This document shows positions 16,497 to 24,954 of a stretch of 64,000 nucleotides of DNA, in pieces (position 1 is the first letter of the stretch; every line of letters starts with the position of its first letter). The translations under genes were made by a program, and so were the position numbers. The notes beneath the pieces were generated by a model. It was not told the DNA's origin and did not search any database. It was given only the letters and a program-made list of their open reading frames with translations. Where the stretch lies: contig NZ_CP049838.1 in NCBI RefSeq assembly GCF_013085465.1, forward strand, positions 3,844,001 through 3,908,000, written 5' to 3'. The stretch is from Streptomyces asoensis. Its GTDB lineage: Bacteria; Actinomycetota; Actinomycetes; Streptomycetales; Streptomycetaceae.

Positions 16497-18438
16497 GACG
16501 CTCAAGAGCGGGGCGGGCGCCGGTGGCGCCGCGGCGGTCCGCCGTCTGCTCCTCGACAACGGCGCGCTGACCGCGCTGATCGTCCTCGTCATCGCCATGT
16601 CGGCGCTGTCGGGTGACTTCCTGACCACGGACAACCTGCTCAACGTGGGTGTCCAGGCGGCCGTGACCGCCATTCTCGCCTTCGGCGTGACCTTCGTGAT
16701 CGTCTCGGCGGGCATCGACCTGTCGGTCGGCTCGGTGGCGGCCCTGTCGGCCACCGTGCTGGCCTGGAGCGCCACGCAGCACGGTGTGCCGGTGGTGCTC
16801 GCGGTGGTCCTGGCCGTCGCCACCGGTATCGCGGCCGGTCTGGTGAACGGTTTCCTCATCGCCTACGGCAAGCTGCCGCCGTTCATCGCGACGCTCGCGA
16901 TGCTGTCGGTGGCGCGCGGTCTGTCGCTGGTGATCTCCGAGGGTTCGCCGATCGCCTTCCCCGACTCGGTCTCGCACCTCGGTGACACGCTCGGCGGCTG
17001 GCTGCCGGTGCCGGTGCTCGTGATGGCCGTGATGGGGCTGATCGCCGCGTTCGTGCTCGGCCGGACGTACATCGGCCGTTCGATGTACGCCATCGGCGGC
17101 AACGAGGAGGCGGCACGCCTCTCCGGCCTGCGGGTGAAGAAGCAGAAGCTCGCGATCTACGCGCTGTCCGGTGTGTTCGCGGCCGCGGCGGGCGTCGTGC
17201 TCGCCTCCCGGCTGTCCTCCGCGCAGCCGCAGGCCGCCGACGGCTACGAGCTGGACGCGATCGCCGCGGTCGTCATCGGCGGTGCCTCCCTGGCCGGCGG
17301 TACGGGCAAGGCCTCGGGCACCCTGATCGGCGCGCTGATCCTGGCGGTGCTGAGGAACGGCCTGAACCTGCTGTCCGTCTCCGCGTTCTGGCAGCAGGTC
17401 GTCATCGGTGTCGTCATCGCGCTGGCGGTGCTCCTCGACACGGTGCGCCGCAAGGCGGGGGCGACCCCGATGGCGGCCGGGACGGGCAGCGGTGGCGGCA
17501 AGGGCCGGCAGGCGGCGACCTACGGTCTCGCGGCCGTGGTCACCGTGGCGATCGTCGGCGCGACCTCCTTCCTGCACGGCGGCAACTCGTCGAGCGCGAA
17601 CCCGAAGGTCGGCCTGGCGCTGTCCACGCTCAACAACCCGTTCTTCGTGCAGATCCAGTCGGGCGCGAAGGCCGAGGCGAAGAAGCTGGGCGTGGACCTG
17701 ACGGTCACCGACGCGCAGAACGACGCCTCGCAGCAGGCCAACCAGCTCCAGAACTTCACCAGTTCCGGCCTCGACTCGATCATCGTCAACCCGGTGGACT
17801 CGGACGCGGCGAGCAACTCGGTGAAGGCCGCCGACAAGGCGAAGATCCCGGTGATCGCGGTCGACCGGGGCGTCAACAAGGCCACGGTGGACGCGCTGGT
17901 CGCCTCCGACAACGTCGCCGGCGGTGAGCTGGCCGCCAAGACGGTCGCCGAGAAGCTGGGCGGCACGGGCAAGATCGTGATCCTCCAGGGCCAGGCGGGC
18001 ACCTCCGCGGCGCGGGAGCGGGCGGAAGGTTTCGCCAAGGGTCTGAAGGCCTACCCCGGCATCCAGGTGCTGGCCCAGCAGCCGGCCGACTTCGACCGCA
18101 CCAAGGGCCTCGACGTGATGTCGAACCTGCTCCAGGCGCACCCGGACGTCCAGGGCGTCATCGCCGCCAACGACGAGATGGCGCTCGGCGCGATCAAGGC
18201 GCTGGGCTCCAAGGCCGGCAAGTCGGTCCAGGTCGTCGGCTTCGACGGCACCCCGGACGGGCTGACCGCCGTCAAGAACGGCACGCTGTACGCGTCCGTG
18301 GCGCAGCAGCCGTCCCAGCTGGGCAGGATCGCGGTGGACAACGCGCTGAAGGCGCTCCAGGGCAAGAAGGTCGAGGAGACGGTGAAGGTGCCGGTGAAGG
18401 TGGTCACGAAGGAGAACGTGGCCGGATTCAGCGGCTGA
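16486..18438 (+). CDS. rbsCB: Fused sugar ABC permease and substrate-binding protein
   Basis: A 650-residue fusion. Residues 1 to about 325 are an RbsC-type permease with eight to ten membrane helices and the motif NGFLIAYGKLPPFIATLAML. A linker of Gly/Ala/Lys residues then leads to one further membrane helix (TYGLAAVVTVAIVGATSFL). Residues about 365-650 form an RbsB-like periplasmic-binding fold (VGLALSTLNNPFFVQIQSGA, then VGFDGTPDGLTAVKNGT). The binding domain is thus tethered to its own permease and has no separate signal peptide or lipobox. I recall similar bifunctional proteins annotated in other Streptomyces, so this is not unique, but it departs from the usual separate rbsC and rbsB. 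Confidence 0.93.
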   Translation: MAAETLKSGAGAGGAAAVRRLLLDNGALTALIVLVIAMSALSGDFLTTDNLLNVGVQAAVTAILAFGVTFVIVSAGIDLSVGSVAALSATVLAWSATQHGVPVVLAVVLAVATGIAAGLVNGFLIAYGKLPPFIATLAMLSVARGLSLVISEGSPIAFPDSVSHLGDTLGGWLPVPVLVMAVMGLIAAFVLGRTYIGRSMYAIGGNEEAARLSGLRVKKQKLAIYALSGVFAAAAGVVLASRLSSAQPQAADGYELDAIAAVVIGGASLAGGTGKASGTLIGALILAVLRNGLNLLSVSAFWQQVVIGVVIALAVLLDTVRRKAGATPMAAGTGSGGGKGRQAATYGLAAVVTVAIVGATSFLHGGNSSSANPKVGLALSTLNNPFFVQIQSGAKAEAKKLGVDLTVTDAQNDASQQANQLQNFTSSGLDSIIVNPVDSDAASNSVKAADKAKIPVIAVDRGVNKATVDALVASDNVAGGELAAKTVAEKLGGTGKIVILQGQAGTSAARERAEGFAKGLKAYPGIQVLAQQPADFDRTKGLDVMSNLLQAHPDVQGVIAANDEMALGAIKALGSKAGKSVQVVGFDGTPDGLTAVKNGTLYASVAQQPSQLGRIAVDNALKALQGKKVEETVKVPVKVVTKENVAGFSG

Positions 18439-18450
18439 CATTCGGCGAGC

Positions 18451-18495
18451 GGGCGGACGGTCACCCGGGGGAACACCTCCGGGGGCCGTCCGCCC
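18451..18495 (+). promoter_or_regulatory. Intra-operon stem-loop between transporter and ribokinase
   Basis: A 10-bp perfect stem, GGGCGGACGG (18451-18460) with CCGTCCGCCC (18486-18495), encloses a smaller CCCGG/CCGGG stem. It occupies most of the 84-bp gap in the operon. It may protect the transporter mRNA from 3' decay or partly terminate before the ribokinase. Confidence 0.55.
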
Positions 18496-18522
18496 CGAGT
18501 CACGTATCAGGGGAGTCACTTC

Positions 18523-19512
18523 ATGTACGACTACGACCTTCTGGTCGTAGGGTCGGCCAACGCCGACCTGGTGATCGACGTCGAGCGCAGGCCCGCCGCC
18601 GGTGAGACGGTGCTCGGTTCCGACCTGGCGGTCCACCCCGGCGGCAAGGGCGCGAACCAGGCCGTCGCGGCCGCCCGGCTCGGGGCCCGTACGGCCCTGC
18701 TGGCCCGGGTCGGCGACGACGCGTACGGGCGGCTGCTGCTCGACTCGCAGCGGGCGGCCGGGGTCGACACGGTCGGCGTCCTGGTGGGCGGGGCGCCCAC
18801 GGGCGTCGCGCTGATCACCGTGGACCCGTCGGGCGACAACAGCATCGTGGTGTCACCGGGGGCGAACGGGCGGCTGACCCCGGCGGACGTCCGTGCGGCC
18901 GGTGGCCTCTTCCACGCCTCCCGGGTGGTGTCGGCGCAGCTGGAGATCCCGCTGGAGACGGTCGTGGAGGTCGTGCGCAGCCTGGCGCCGGGCAGCCGCT
19001 TCGTGCTGAACCCGTCACCGCCGCGCCCGTTGCCCGCCGAGGTGCTGGCGGCCTGCGACCCGCTGATCGTCAACGAGCACGAGGCGAAGGTGATCCTCGG
19101 CGAGACGGGTGTGAGCGAGGAGCCCGAGGAGTGGGCGCGGATCCTGCTCGCGAAGGGGCCGAAGTCGGTGGTCGTGACGCTGGGTTCGCAAGGCGCGCTG
19201 GTGGCGTCCTCGGAGGGCGTCGCCCGGATCGCGTCCGTGAAGGTGGACGCCGTGGACACGACGGGCGCGGGCGACTCCTTCACTGCGGCGCTGGCCTGGC
19301 GGCTGGGCGCGGGTTCCGCCCTGGCCGAGGCGGCGGCGTACGCGGCGCGGGTCGGGGCGGCGGCCGTGACCCGGCGGGGGGCGCAGGAGTCGTTCCCGAC
19401 GGCTCAGGAGGTCGACGCTCTGTGCCGTGCCGACCCGGGGGACGACCCCCGGACCCCCGGCCGAGGGCCGGACAGCGTGCCCGGAGACGCACGGCGAGGT
19501 GACGCCCTGTGA
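18523..19512 (+). CDS. rbsK: Ribokinase
   Basis: A 329-residue PfkB-family kinase that phosphorylates ribose at O5 with ATP. The N-terminal motif HPGGKGANQAVAAARLGA and the C-terminal DTTGAGDSFTAALAW motif, which carries the catalytic Asp, are both intact. N186-E-H-E is the family's NxxE metal motif. GGGGAG lies before the ATG. The last 30 residues are Pro/Gly/Asp/Arg-rich and probably disordered. The stop overlaps the rbsD start (GTGA). It provides the intracellular step after ribose import by the upstream transporter. Confidence 0.95.
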   Translation: MYDYDLLVVGSANADLVIDVERRPAAGETVLGSDLAVHPGGKGANQAVAAARLGARTALLARVGDDAYGRLLLDSQRAAGVDTVGVLVGGAPTGVALITVDPSGDNSIVVSPGANGRLTPADVRAAGGLFHASRVVSAQLEIPLETVVEVVRSLAPGSRFVLNPSPPRPLPAEVLAACDPLIVNEHEAKVILGETGVSEEPEEWARILLAKGPKSVVVTLGSQGALVASSEGVARIASVKVDAVDTTGAGDSFTAALAWRLGAGSALAEAAAYAARVGAAAVTRRGAQESFPTAQEVDALCRADPGDDPRTPGRGPDSVPGDARRGDAL

Positions 19513-19898
19513 AGAAGGCCGGGATCCTCAACCGTCATCTCGCCGGGGCTCTGGCCGAGTTGGGGCACGGGGACGGGGTGCTGGTGTGCGACGCCGGTAT
19601 GCCGATACCGGACGGGCCCCGGGTGGTCGACCTCGCGTTCCTGGCGGGGGTGCCGTCGTTCGCGGAGGTGGTCGAGGGGCTGCTCGCCGAGCTGGTCGTG
19701 GAGGGCGCCACGGCGGCGACGGAGGTGCGGGAGGCGAATCCCGCGGCGGCCGGGCTGCTGGACGGGCACTTTCCCGAGCTGGCGCTGGTCCCGCACGAGG
19801 AGCTGAAGAGGCTGTCGGCCGGGGCCCGGCTGGTGGTCCGCACGGGCGAGGCACGGCCGTACGCGAACGTGCTGCTCCGGTGCGGGGTGTTTTTCTGA
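19509..19898 (+). CDS. rbsD: D-ribose pyranase
   Basis: A 129-residue RbsD/FucU-type mutarotase. Recognised regions are MKKAGILNRHLAGALAELGHGD, with the catalytic His at residue 20, then VCDAGMPIPDG and the C-terminal RTGEARPYANVLLRCGVFF, containing the family's Tyr-x-Asn. It converts pyranose to furanose ribose, the form used by ribokinase. The start codon overlaps the rbsK stop, so the two are translationally coupled. It is the last gene of the operon and is followed by a strong terminator. Confidence 0.95.
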   Translation: MKKAGILNRHLAGALAELGHGDGVLVCDAGMPIPDGPRVVDLAFLAGVPSFAEVVEGLLAELVVEGATAATEVREANPAAAGLLDGHFPELALVPHEELKRLSAGARLVVRTGEARPYANVLLRCGVFF

Positions 19899-19924
19899 GG
19901 TCCACCGACCGAGGCGAAAAGCTT

Positions 19925-19965
19925 CGAGGGGGTCCGGTCCGTCGACCGGGCCCCCTCGGCTTTTT
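19925..19965 (+). terminator. Rho-independent terminator of the ribose operon
   Basis: CGAGGGGG (19925-19932) pairs with CCCCCTCG (19951-19958), extended inward by CCGGT/ACCGG, and is followed by gcTTTTT. This is the clearest intrinsic terminator in the window. Confidence 0.9.
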
Positions 19966-20262
19966 CCCCTCCGTATCAGAACCCCCGCGATCCCCCCGGA
20001 TCCCCCTCCAGAAGCCCTGATGCCATGTACGACACGCGGAGGTGCGGAAGGGTTGCACGGCTTCCCAGAAATTTCTGACAGCCCGTTCGATGCGAACGGC
20101 AGAGCGAACAAAACAAGCCGCTGGCACATGCCATACGCATCAAACACCTCCCGGGCGCATTGCATCTCTTGTAGTGAACTGCGCAGGTCAAACGGGTGAT
20201 GCGGGCAAATCACCCCCCATGATGTGGTCGTTCCCCACCCCCCTCCCGCAAGGAGCACGACC
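19966..20262. promoter_or_regulatory. Upstream region of the hydrolase gene with two palindromes
   Basis: Nearly 300 bp without a gene. Two adjacent palindromes lie at 20066-20077 (CAGAAATTTCTG, perfect 12 bp) and 20083-20099 (CCGTTCG-atg-CGAACGG). The DNA downstream is unusually AT-rich for this genome (20100-20180). These are plausible operator sites for an unidentified regulator of the following gene. Confidence 0.5.
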
Positions 20263-21483
20263 ATGCCCGAGAAGACCGAGCCCGAGGTCGGTCCGTTCAC
20301 GATCGGCGATCCGCTCGCCTCGCCGAGCAACCCTGTCGAGGTACCGGACCGCGACGAGGAGTGGACCGTCACCAAGGGCTTCACCTGGGTTTTCTACGGT
20401 GAGGGCAACAGTCACCTCACCCGCCCGGTGATCATCGCCGACGGCTTCAACCACGGAAAGAGCGACCTCAAGAAGCTCTACGAGTTCCTCGAGGGCGAGG
20501 AGTACGGCTTCATCAGCGCACTCCGTGAGCGTGGCATGGACGTGATCCTGCTGGGCTTCCAGGACCGCACGGCGTCCATCCTGGAGAACGCGAAGGCGGC
20601 CGAGGCGACCGTCCGGGAGGCCATCGCCCGCCGCGTCGGCGACCACCGGCTGGTCGTGGGCGGCTTCAGCATGGGCGGCCTGGTCACCCGCTACGCCCTC
20701 GCCAGGATGGAGAGCGAGCGCATCGACCACCAGACGGGGGTGTACTTCTCCTACGACACCCCGCACCGCGGTGCCACGATCCCCATCGGCGTCCAGGCGT
20801 TCTCCTACCTGCTCCCCCGGGGCCTGGACCTCAAGCCCCACCCCTTCACCCAGCAGATGGACAGCGCGGCCGCGCGGCAGATGCTGTGGCAGCACTACGA
20901 CAACAAGACCGGGAAGACCGGCGTCGCCCCGGAGCGCGAGACACTGCTGACCGCACTCGACGAGGTCGGCCAGTGGCCGCAGATCCCGCTCAAGGTGGCC
21001 GTCGCCAACGGCCGCGGCGACGGCGTGGGACTGCCCGAGGTGAAGGCAGGTGAGGTCGCACTGCGGCTGGACGTCCGCTATCCCGGCACCACCTTCTACA
21101 CCCAGGCCCAGGGTGACGACGTGACGGTCGCCTACCTGAAGCGGGCGTTCCCGGCGACCGAGAAGACCATCACGACCAGCGGCTTCCCCGAGCTGGACGG
21201 CGCGCCGGGCGGCACGCTCCTGACGTACGGGATCCTCGCCAAGTCGATGGAGGAGGCCGGCGGGCAGGCAGATCTGCGGCACGCCGAGGTGTGCTTCGTC
21301 CCCTCGGTCAGCGCGGTCGACATCTCGGACTTCGAGAAGCAGGAAGACCTGTACGCCAAGGTCGACGACCTCAACCCCGACAAGAGCAGCCTGGACGCGT
21401 TCCTCTGCTCGCCCACGACGACGGCGCACACCCTCCCGACCGAGGAGCTGTGCACCTGGCTGATGGACCACTTCGAGCGGTGA
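20263..21483 (+). CDS. Alpha/beta hydrolase-like protein, function unknown
   Basis: A 406-residue protein starting at ATG 20263 with AAGGAG before it. A nucleophile elbow GGFSMGGLVTRYA (Ser near residue 138) and the preceding AEATVREAIARRVGDHRLVVGG strand suggest a lipase/PGAP1-like alpha/beta hydrolase. A His/Asp pair is not obvious, although DTPHRGA directly after the elbow resembles the lid region of triacylglycerol lipases. There is no signal peptide or membrane helix, so it is probably cytoplasmic. It stands alone between terminators and has palindromic sites upstream. The substrate cannot be inferred. Confidence 0.7.
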   Translation: MPEKTEPEVGPFTIGDPLASPSNPVEVPDRDEEWTVTKGFTWVFYGEGNSHLTRPVIIADGFNHGKSDLKKLYEFLEGEEYGFISALRERGMDVILLGFQDRTASILENAKAAEATVREAIARRVGDHRLVVGGFSMGGLVTRYALARMESERIDHQTGVYFSYDTPHRGATIPIGVQAFSYLLPRGLDLKPHPFTQQMDSAAARQMLWQHYDNKTGKTGVAPERETLLTALDEVGQWPQIPLKVAVANGRGDGVGLPEVKAGEVALRLDVRYPGTTFYTQAQGDDVTVAYLKRAFPATEKTITTSGFPELDGAPGGTLLTYGILAKSMEEAGGQADLRHAEVCFVPSVSAVDISDFEKQEDLYAKVDDLNPDKSSLDAFLCSPTTTAHTLPTEELCTWLMDHFER

Positions 21484-21539
21484 CCGGCATACTCCGTCGC
21501 CCGCCTCGCACCAGGCGGGCGACGGACACCGTCATTCCG

Positions 21540-22379
21540 TCAGCGCACCACGTGCTCCACGAACCGTGCCGCCGTCTCCGCCAGGACCTCGCGGCCGTCG
21601 CGGGCCCACAGGGCGTCGTTGAACAGTTCGACCTCGATGGCGCCGGTGTATCCGGCCGCCGTCACATGGCCCAGCCACTCGCGCATGTCGATCGCGCCGT
21701 CGCCGATCTGGCCGCGGCCGTTGAGGACGCCCTCCGGGAGGGGGGTCGTCCAGTCGGCGAGCTGGAAGGTGTGGATACGGCCGCCCGCCCCCGCCCGGGC
21801 GATCTGGGCGGGGGCCTGGTCGTCCCACCAGATGTGGTACGTGTCGACGGTGACGCCGACCTGGTGGGCGGGGAAGCGTTCCGCGAGGTCCAGGGCCTGG
21901 GCGAGGGTGGAGACCACGCAGCGGTCGGAAGCGTACATGGGGTGCAGGGGCTCGATGGCCAGCTTCACCCCGTGCTCCTCGGCGTACGGGCCCAGTACCG
22001 TCAGCGCGTCCGCGATGCGTTCCCGCGCGCCGTGCAGGTCCTTCGAGCCGGCCGGGAGACCGCCGGAGACCAGGACGAGGGTGTCCGTGCCGAGGGTGGC
22101 CGCCTCGTCGATCGCCCGGCGGTTGTCGGCCAGGGCCGCGGCCCGTTCGTCCGGGTCGAGCGCCGTGAAGAAGCCGCCGCGGCACAGTGTCGTCACCGTC
22201 AGGCCCGCGTCGCGGACCAGCTTGGCCGTCCGCTCCACGCCGTACGTCTGCACCGGCTCGCGCCACAGGCCGACGTTGGTCACGCCCGACTCCCGGCAGG
22301 CGTCCGCCAGTTCGGGCATCGACAGGTGCTTCACCGTCATCTGGTTGATGGAGAAGCGGGTCAGGTCCGGGTTGCTCAC
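21540..22379 (-). CDS. Sugar phosphate isomerase/epimerase (TIM barrel, AP endonuclease 2 superfamily)
   Basis: A 279-residue xylose-isomerase-like barrel. Metal-binding and substrate residues fall in the expected places: AIEPLHPMYASDRC (Glu on strand 5), GVTVDTYHIWW (Asp and His), HTFQLADW (His) and AIEVELFND (Glu). The start is a GTG (SNPDLTRFSIN) that overlaps the stop of the DUF993 gene upstream by GTGA. It is the last gene of a three-gene minus-strand operon with an oxidoreductase and an aldolase-like protein, so it probably interconverts keto-sugar intermediates. The exact sugar is unknown. Confidence 0.9.
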   Translation of the reverse strand: MSNPDLTRFSINQMTVKHLSMPELADACRESGVTNVGLWREPVQTYGVERTAKLVRDAGLTVTTLCRGGFFTALDPDERAAALADNRRAIDEAATLGTDTLVLVSGGLPAGSKDLHGARERIADALTVLGPYAEEHGVKLAIEPLHPMYASDRCVVSTLAQALDLAERFPAHQVGVTVDTYHIWWDDQAPAQIARAGAGGRIHTFQLADWTTPLPEGVLNGRGQIGDGAIDMREWLGHVTAAGYTGAIEVELFNDALWARDGREVLAETAARFVEHVVR

Positions 22380-23530
22380 TGGGTCACTCCGTACAGGGCG
22401 AGCAGGTTCTTCATCCGTTCCTCGGCCAGCTTGGGGTCGGGGAACAGGCCCAGGCCGTCGGCGAGTTCGTAGGCGCGGGCGAAGTGCGGGAGGGAACGGG
22501 CCGACTGGAGGCCGCCGACCATCGTGAAGTGCGACTGGTGGCCGGCCAGCCAGGCCAGGAACACCACGCCCGTCTTGTAGAAGCGGGTGGGGGTCTGGAA
22601 CAGGTGGCGCGAGAGGTCGACCGTCGGGTCGAGCAGCGCCCGGAAGCCGGCCGTGTTCCCCGTGTCGAGGACCCGGACCGCCTCCGCCGCCAGCGGGCCC
22701 AGCGGGTCGAAGATGCCGAGGAGGGCGTGGCTGAAGCCCTTCTCGTCGCCCGCGATCAGCTCGGGGTAGTTGAAGTCGTCGCCCGTGTAGCAGCGGACGC
22801 CCTGCGGCAGCCTGCGGCGGATGTCGATCTCCCGCCGGGCGTCCAGCAGCGAGACCTTGATGCCTTCCACCTTGTCGGGGTGGGCGGCGATGACCTCCAG
22901 GAACGTGTCCGTCGCCGTGTCCAGGTCCGACGAGCCCCAGTAGCCCTCCAGCGCCGGGTCGAACATCGGGCCCAGCCAGTGCAAAACCACCGGCTCCGAG
23001 GACTGGCGCAGGAGGTGCCCGTAGACGTCGAGGTAGTCCTCGGGGCTCGACGCGGCCGCAGCCAGGGCGCGGGACGCCATCAGGATGGCCCGGGCGCCGG
23101 AGGCCTCGACGAGGGCGAGCTGCTCCTCGTAGGCCGCGCGGACCTCGGCGAGGGTCGCCGGACCGGTGAGCTGGTCGGTGCCGACGCCGCAGGCGATGAG
23201 GCCGCCCACCGACTTCGCCTCGGCTGCCGACCGGCGGATCAGTTCGGCGGCGCCCGCCCAGTCCAGGCCCATGCCGCGCTGGGCGGTGTCCATCGCCTCG
23301 GCGACGCCGAGCCCGTGGGACCACAGATGGCGGCGGAAGGCGAGGGTGGCGTCCCAGTCGATCGCGGCGGGCGAGTCGGGGGTGCTGTCCGCGAACGGGT
23401 CCGCGACGACGTGCGCCGCCGAGAAGACCGTACGGGAGGTGAAGGGCGCGCCGGTGGTGAGCGCGAGGGGCTCGGTGCGGGGCTCGTGGGTCCGCAGGGT
23501 CCCGTCGGCGCCGGGCAGCCGGATCGTCAC
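22376..23530 (-). CDS. DUF993 / dihydrodipicolinate synthase-like protein
   Basis: A 384-residue protein of the DUF993 family, distantly related to class I aldolases of the DapA fold. Features are a barrel-like central region with DKVEGIKVSLLDAR, where the Lys is the candidate Schiff-base residue, then GVRCYTGDDFNYPELIAGDE and a C-terminal helical part ending RMKNLLALYGVTQ. The GTG start at 23530 overlaps the stop of the preceding oxidoreductase gene. The family is consistently seen beside Gfo/Idh/MocA dehydrogenases and sugar isomerases, which suggests retro-aldol cleavage of an oxidised sugar. The reaction has not, to my knowledge, been fixed. Confidence 0.85.
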   Translation of the reverse strand: MTIRLPGADGTLRTHEPRTEPLALTTGAPFTSRTVFSAAHVVADPFADSTPDSPAAIDWDATLAFRRHLWSHGLGVAEAMDTAQRGMGLDWAGAAELIRRSAAEAKSVGGLIACGVGTDQLTGPATLAEVRAAYEEQLALVEASGARAILMASRALAAAASSPEDYLDVYGHLLRQSSEPVVLHWLGPMFDPALEGYWGSSDLDTATDTFLEVIAAHPDKVEGIKVSLLDARREIDIRRRLPQGVRCYTGDDFNYPELIAGDEKGFSHALLGIFDPLGPLAAEAVRVLDTGNTAGFRALLDPTVDLSRHLFQTPTRFYKTGVVFLAWLAGHQSHFTMVGGLQSARSLPHFARAYELADGLGLFPDPKLAEERMKNLLALYGVTQ

Positions 23531-24678
23531 AGCGTGACCTCCGGGACGTCCAGACGGAGGCCCTCCGAGGAGGACTTCAGGCCCAGTTCGGCGAGCTGGA
23601 CGCCACGGGCGCCGGCCAGCAGGTCCCAGTGGTAGGGGGCGTCGGCGTAGACGTGCTTGAGGAACAGCTCCCACTGGGCCTTGAAGCCGTTGTCGAACTC
23701 GCCGTTGTCGGGCACCTCCTGCCACTGGTCGCGGAAGACCTCGGTGGCGGGGATGTCCGGGTTCCAGACGGGCTTGGGGGTCGCGCTGCGGTGCTGGACA
23801 CGGCAGTTGCGCAGGCCGGCGACCGCCGAGCCCTCCGTGCCGTCGACCTGGAACTCCACGAGCTCGTCGCGGTTGACCCGGACCGCCCAGGAGGAGTTGA
23901 TCTGGGCGATGGCGCCGCCGTCGAGTTCGAAGATGCCGTAGGCGGCGTCGTCGGCCGTGGCGTCGTAGGGCTTGCCGTTCTCGTCCCAGCGCTGCGGGAT
24001 GTGGGTGGTGGCGATGGCCTGGACGGACTTCACCCGGCCGAACAGCTCGTGCAGGACGTACTCCCAGTGCGGGAACATGTCGACGACGATGCCGCCGCCG
24101 TCCTCGGCGCGGTAGTTCCAGGACGGGCGCTGGGCGGCCTGCCAGTCGCCCTCGAAGACCCAGTAGCCGAACTCGCCGCGGATGGAGAGGATCCGGCCGA
24201 AGAAGCCGCCGTCGATGAGGCGCTTCAGCTTCAGCAGACCCGGCAGGAACAGCTTGTCCTGGACGACGCCGTGCTTGATGCCCGCGGCGGTGGCCAGCCG
24301 GGCGAGCTCGAGGGCGCCGTCGAGGCCGGTGGCCGTCGGCTTCTCGGTGTAGATGTGCTTGCCGGCGGCGATCGCCTTCTTGATGGCCTCCTCGCGCGCG
24401 GAGGTGACCTGGGCGTCGAAGTAGATGTCGACGGTGGGGTCGGCGAGGACCTCGTCGACGTCCGTCGAGACGTGCTCCAGGCCGTGCCGCTCGGCGAGCG
24501 CCCGCAGGGCGTGCTCGCGGCGGCCGACGAGGATCGGTTCCGGCCACAGCACGGTGCCGTCGCCGAGGTCGAGCCCGCCCTGCTCGCGCAGGGCCAGGAT
24601 GGAGCGGACGAGGTGCTGGCGGTAGCCCATGCGCCCCGTCACGCCGTTCATGGCGATACGCACCGTCTTGCGTGTCAC
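23527..24678 (-). CDS. Gfo/Idh/MocA-family NAD(P) oxidoreductase
   Basis: A 383-residue dehydrogenase. The N-terminal Rossmann fold begins VRIAMNGVTGRMGYRQHLVR. The conserved EKPTATG motif (Lys-Pro, active-site loop) is near residue 115, and the C-terminal alpha/beta sheet domain follows. The enzyme would oxidise a sugar or cyclitol hydroxyl to a ketone. It is the first gene of the operon running to 21540 and faces a divergent LacI gene, with a LacI-type operator in the gap. The MNGVTGRMGYRQH start, unlike the usual GxGxxG, marks a distinct subfamily that pairs with DUF993 proteins. Confidence 0.9.
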   Translation of the reverse strand: MTRKTVRIAMNGVTGRMGYRQHLVRSILALREQGGLDLGDGTVLWPEPILVGRREHALRALAERHGLEHVSTDVDEVLADPTVDIYFDAQVTSAREEAIKKAIAAGKHIYTEKPTATGLDGALELARLATAAGIKHGVVQDKLFLPGLLKLKRLIDGGFFGRILSIRGEFGYWVFEGDWQAAQRPSWNYRAEDGGGIVVDMFPHWEYVLHELFGRVKSVQAIATTHIPQRWDENGKPYDATADDAAYGIFELDGGAIAQINSSWAVRVNRDELVEFQVDGTEGSAVAGLRNCRVQHRSATPKPVWNPDIPATEVFRDQWQEVPDNGEFDNGFKAQWELFLKHVYADAPYHWDLLAGARGVQLAELGLKSSSEGLRLDVPEVTL

Positions 24679-24745
24679 GTCGGTCCCTTCGTAGGCGTAG
24701 TACGCGGTTGTGCGCGCCGCGTACGCCTCTTCCTGATCAGCGTTA

Positions 24746-24760
24746 CAGCAAGCGCTTTCT
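24746..24760. promoter_or_regulatory. LacI-type operator in the divergent region
   Basis: GCAAGCGCTTTC, within 24746-24760, is a near-palindrome around AAGCGCTT (24750-24757), the form bound by many LacI/CcpA regulators. It lies about 70 bp upstream of the oxidoreductase start and 200 bp from the divergent LacI gene. Confidence 0.65.
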
Positions 24761-24954
24761 ATACAAGGAGAAGCTAGCCTCTGACCAGCGGTCCGGACAA
24801 GACCGTGTCCATCTCGAGTTGTTCGAGGGGGCGAACAACGGGGGTCCTGGGCCGTAAGGTCTGCTCGACACGCCCGGAACCATGCCCGGGTGGCAGCTGT
24901 CTACCAGGGCGTACGACGACGTACGACAAGATGCGTGACCGGAGGACAGACGAG

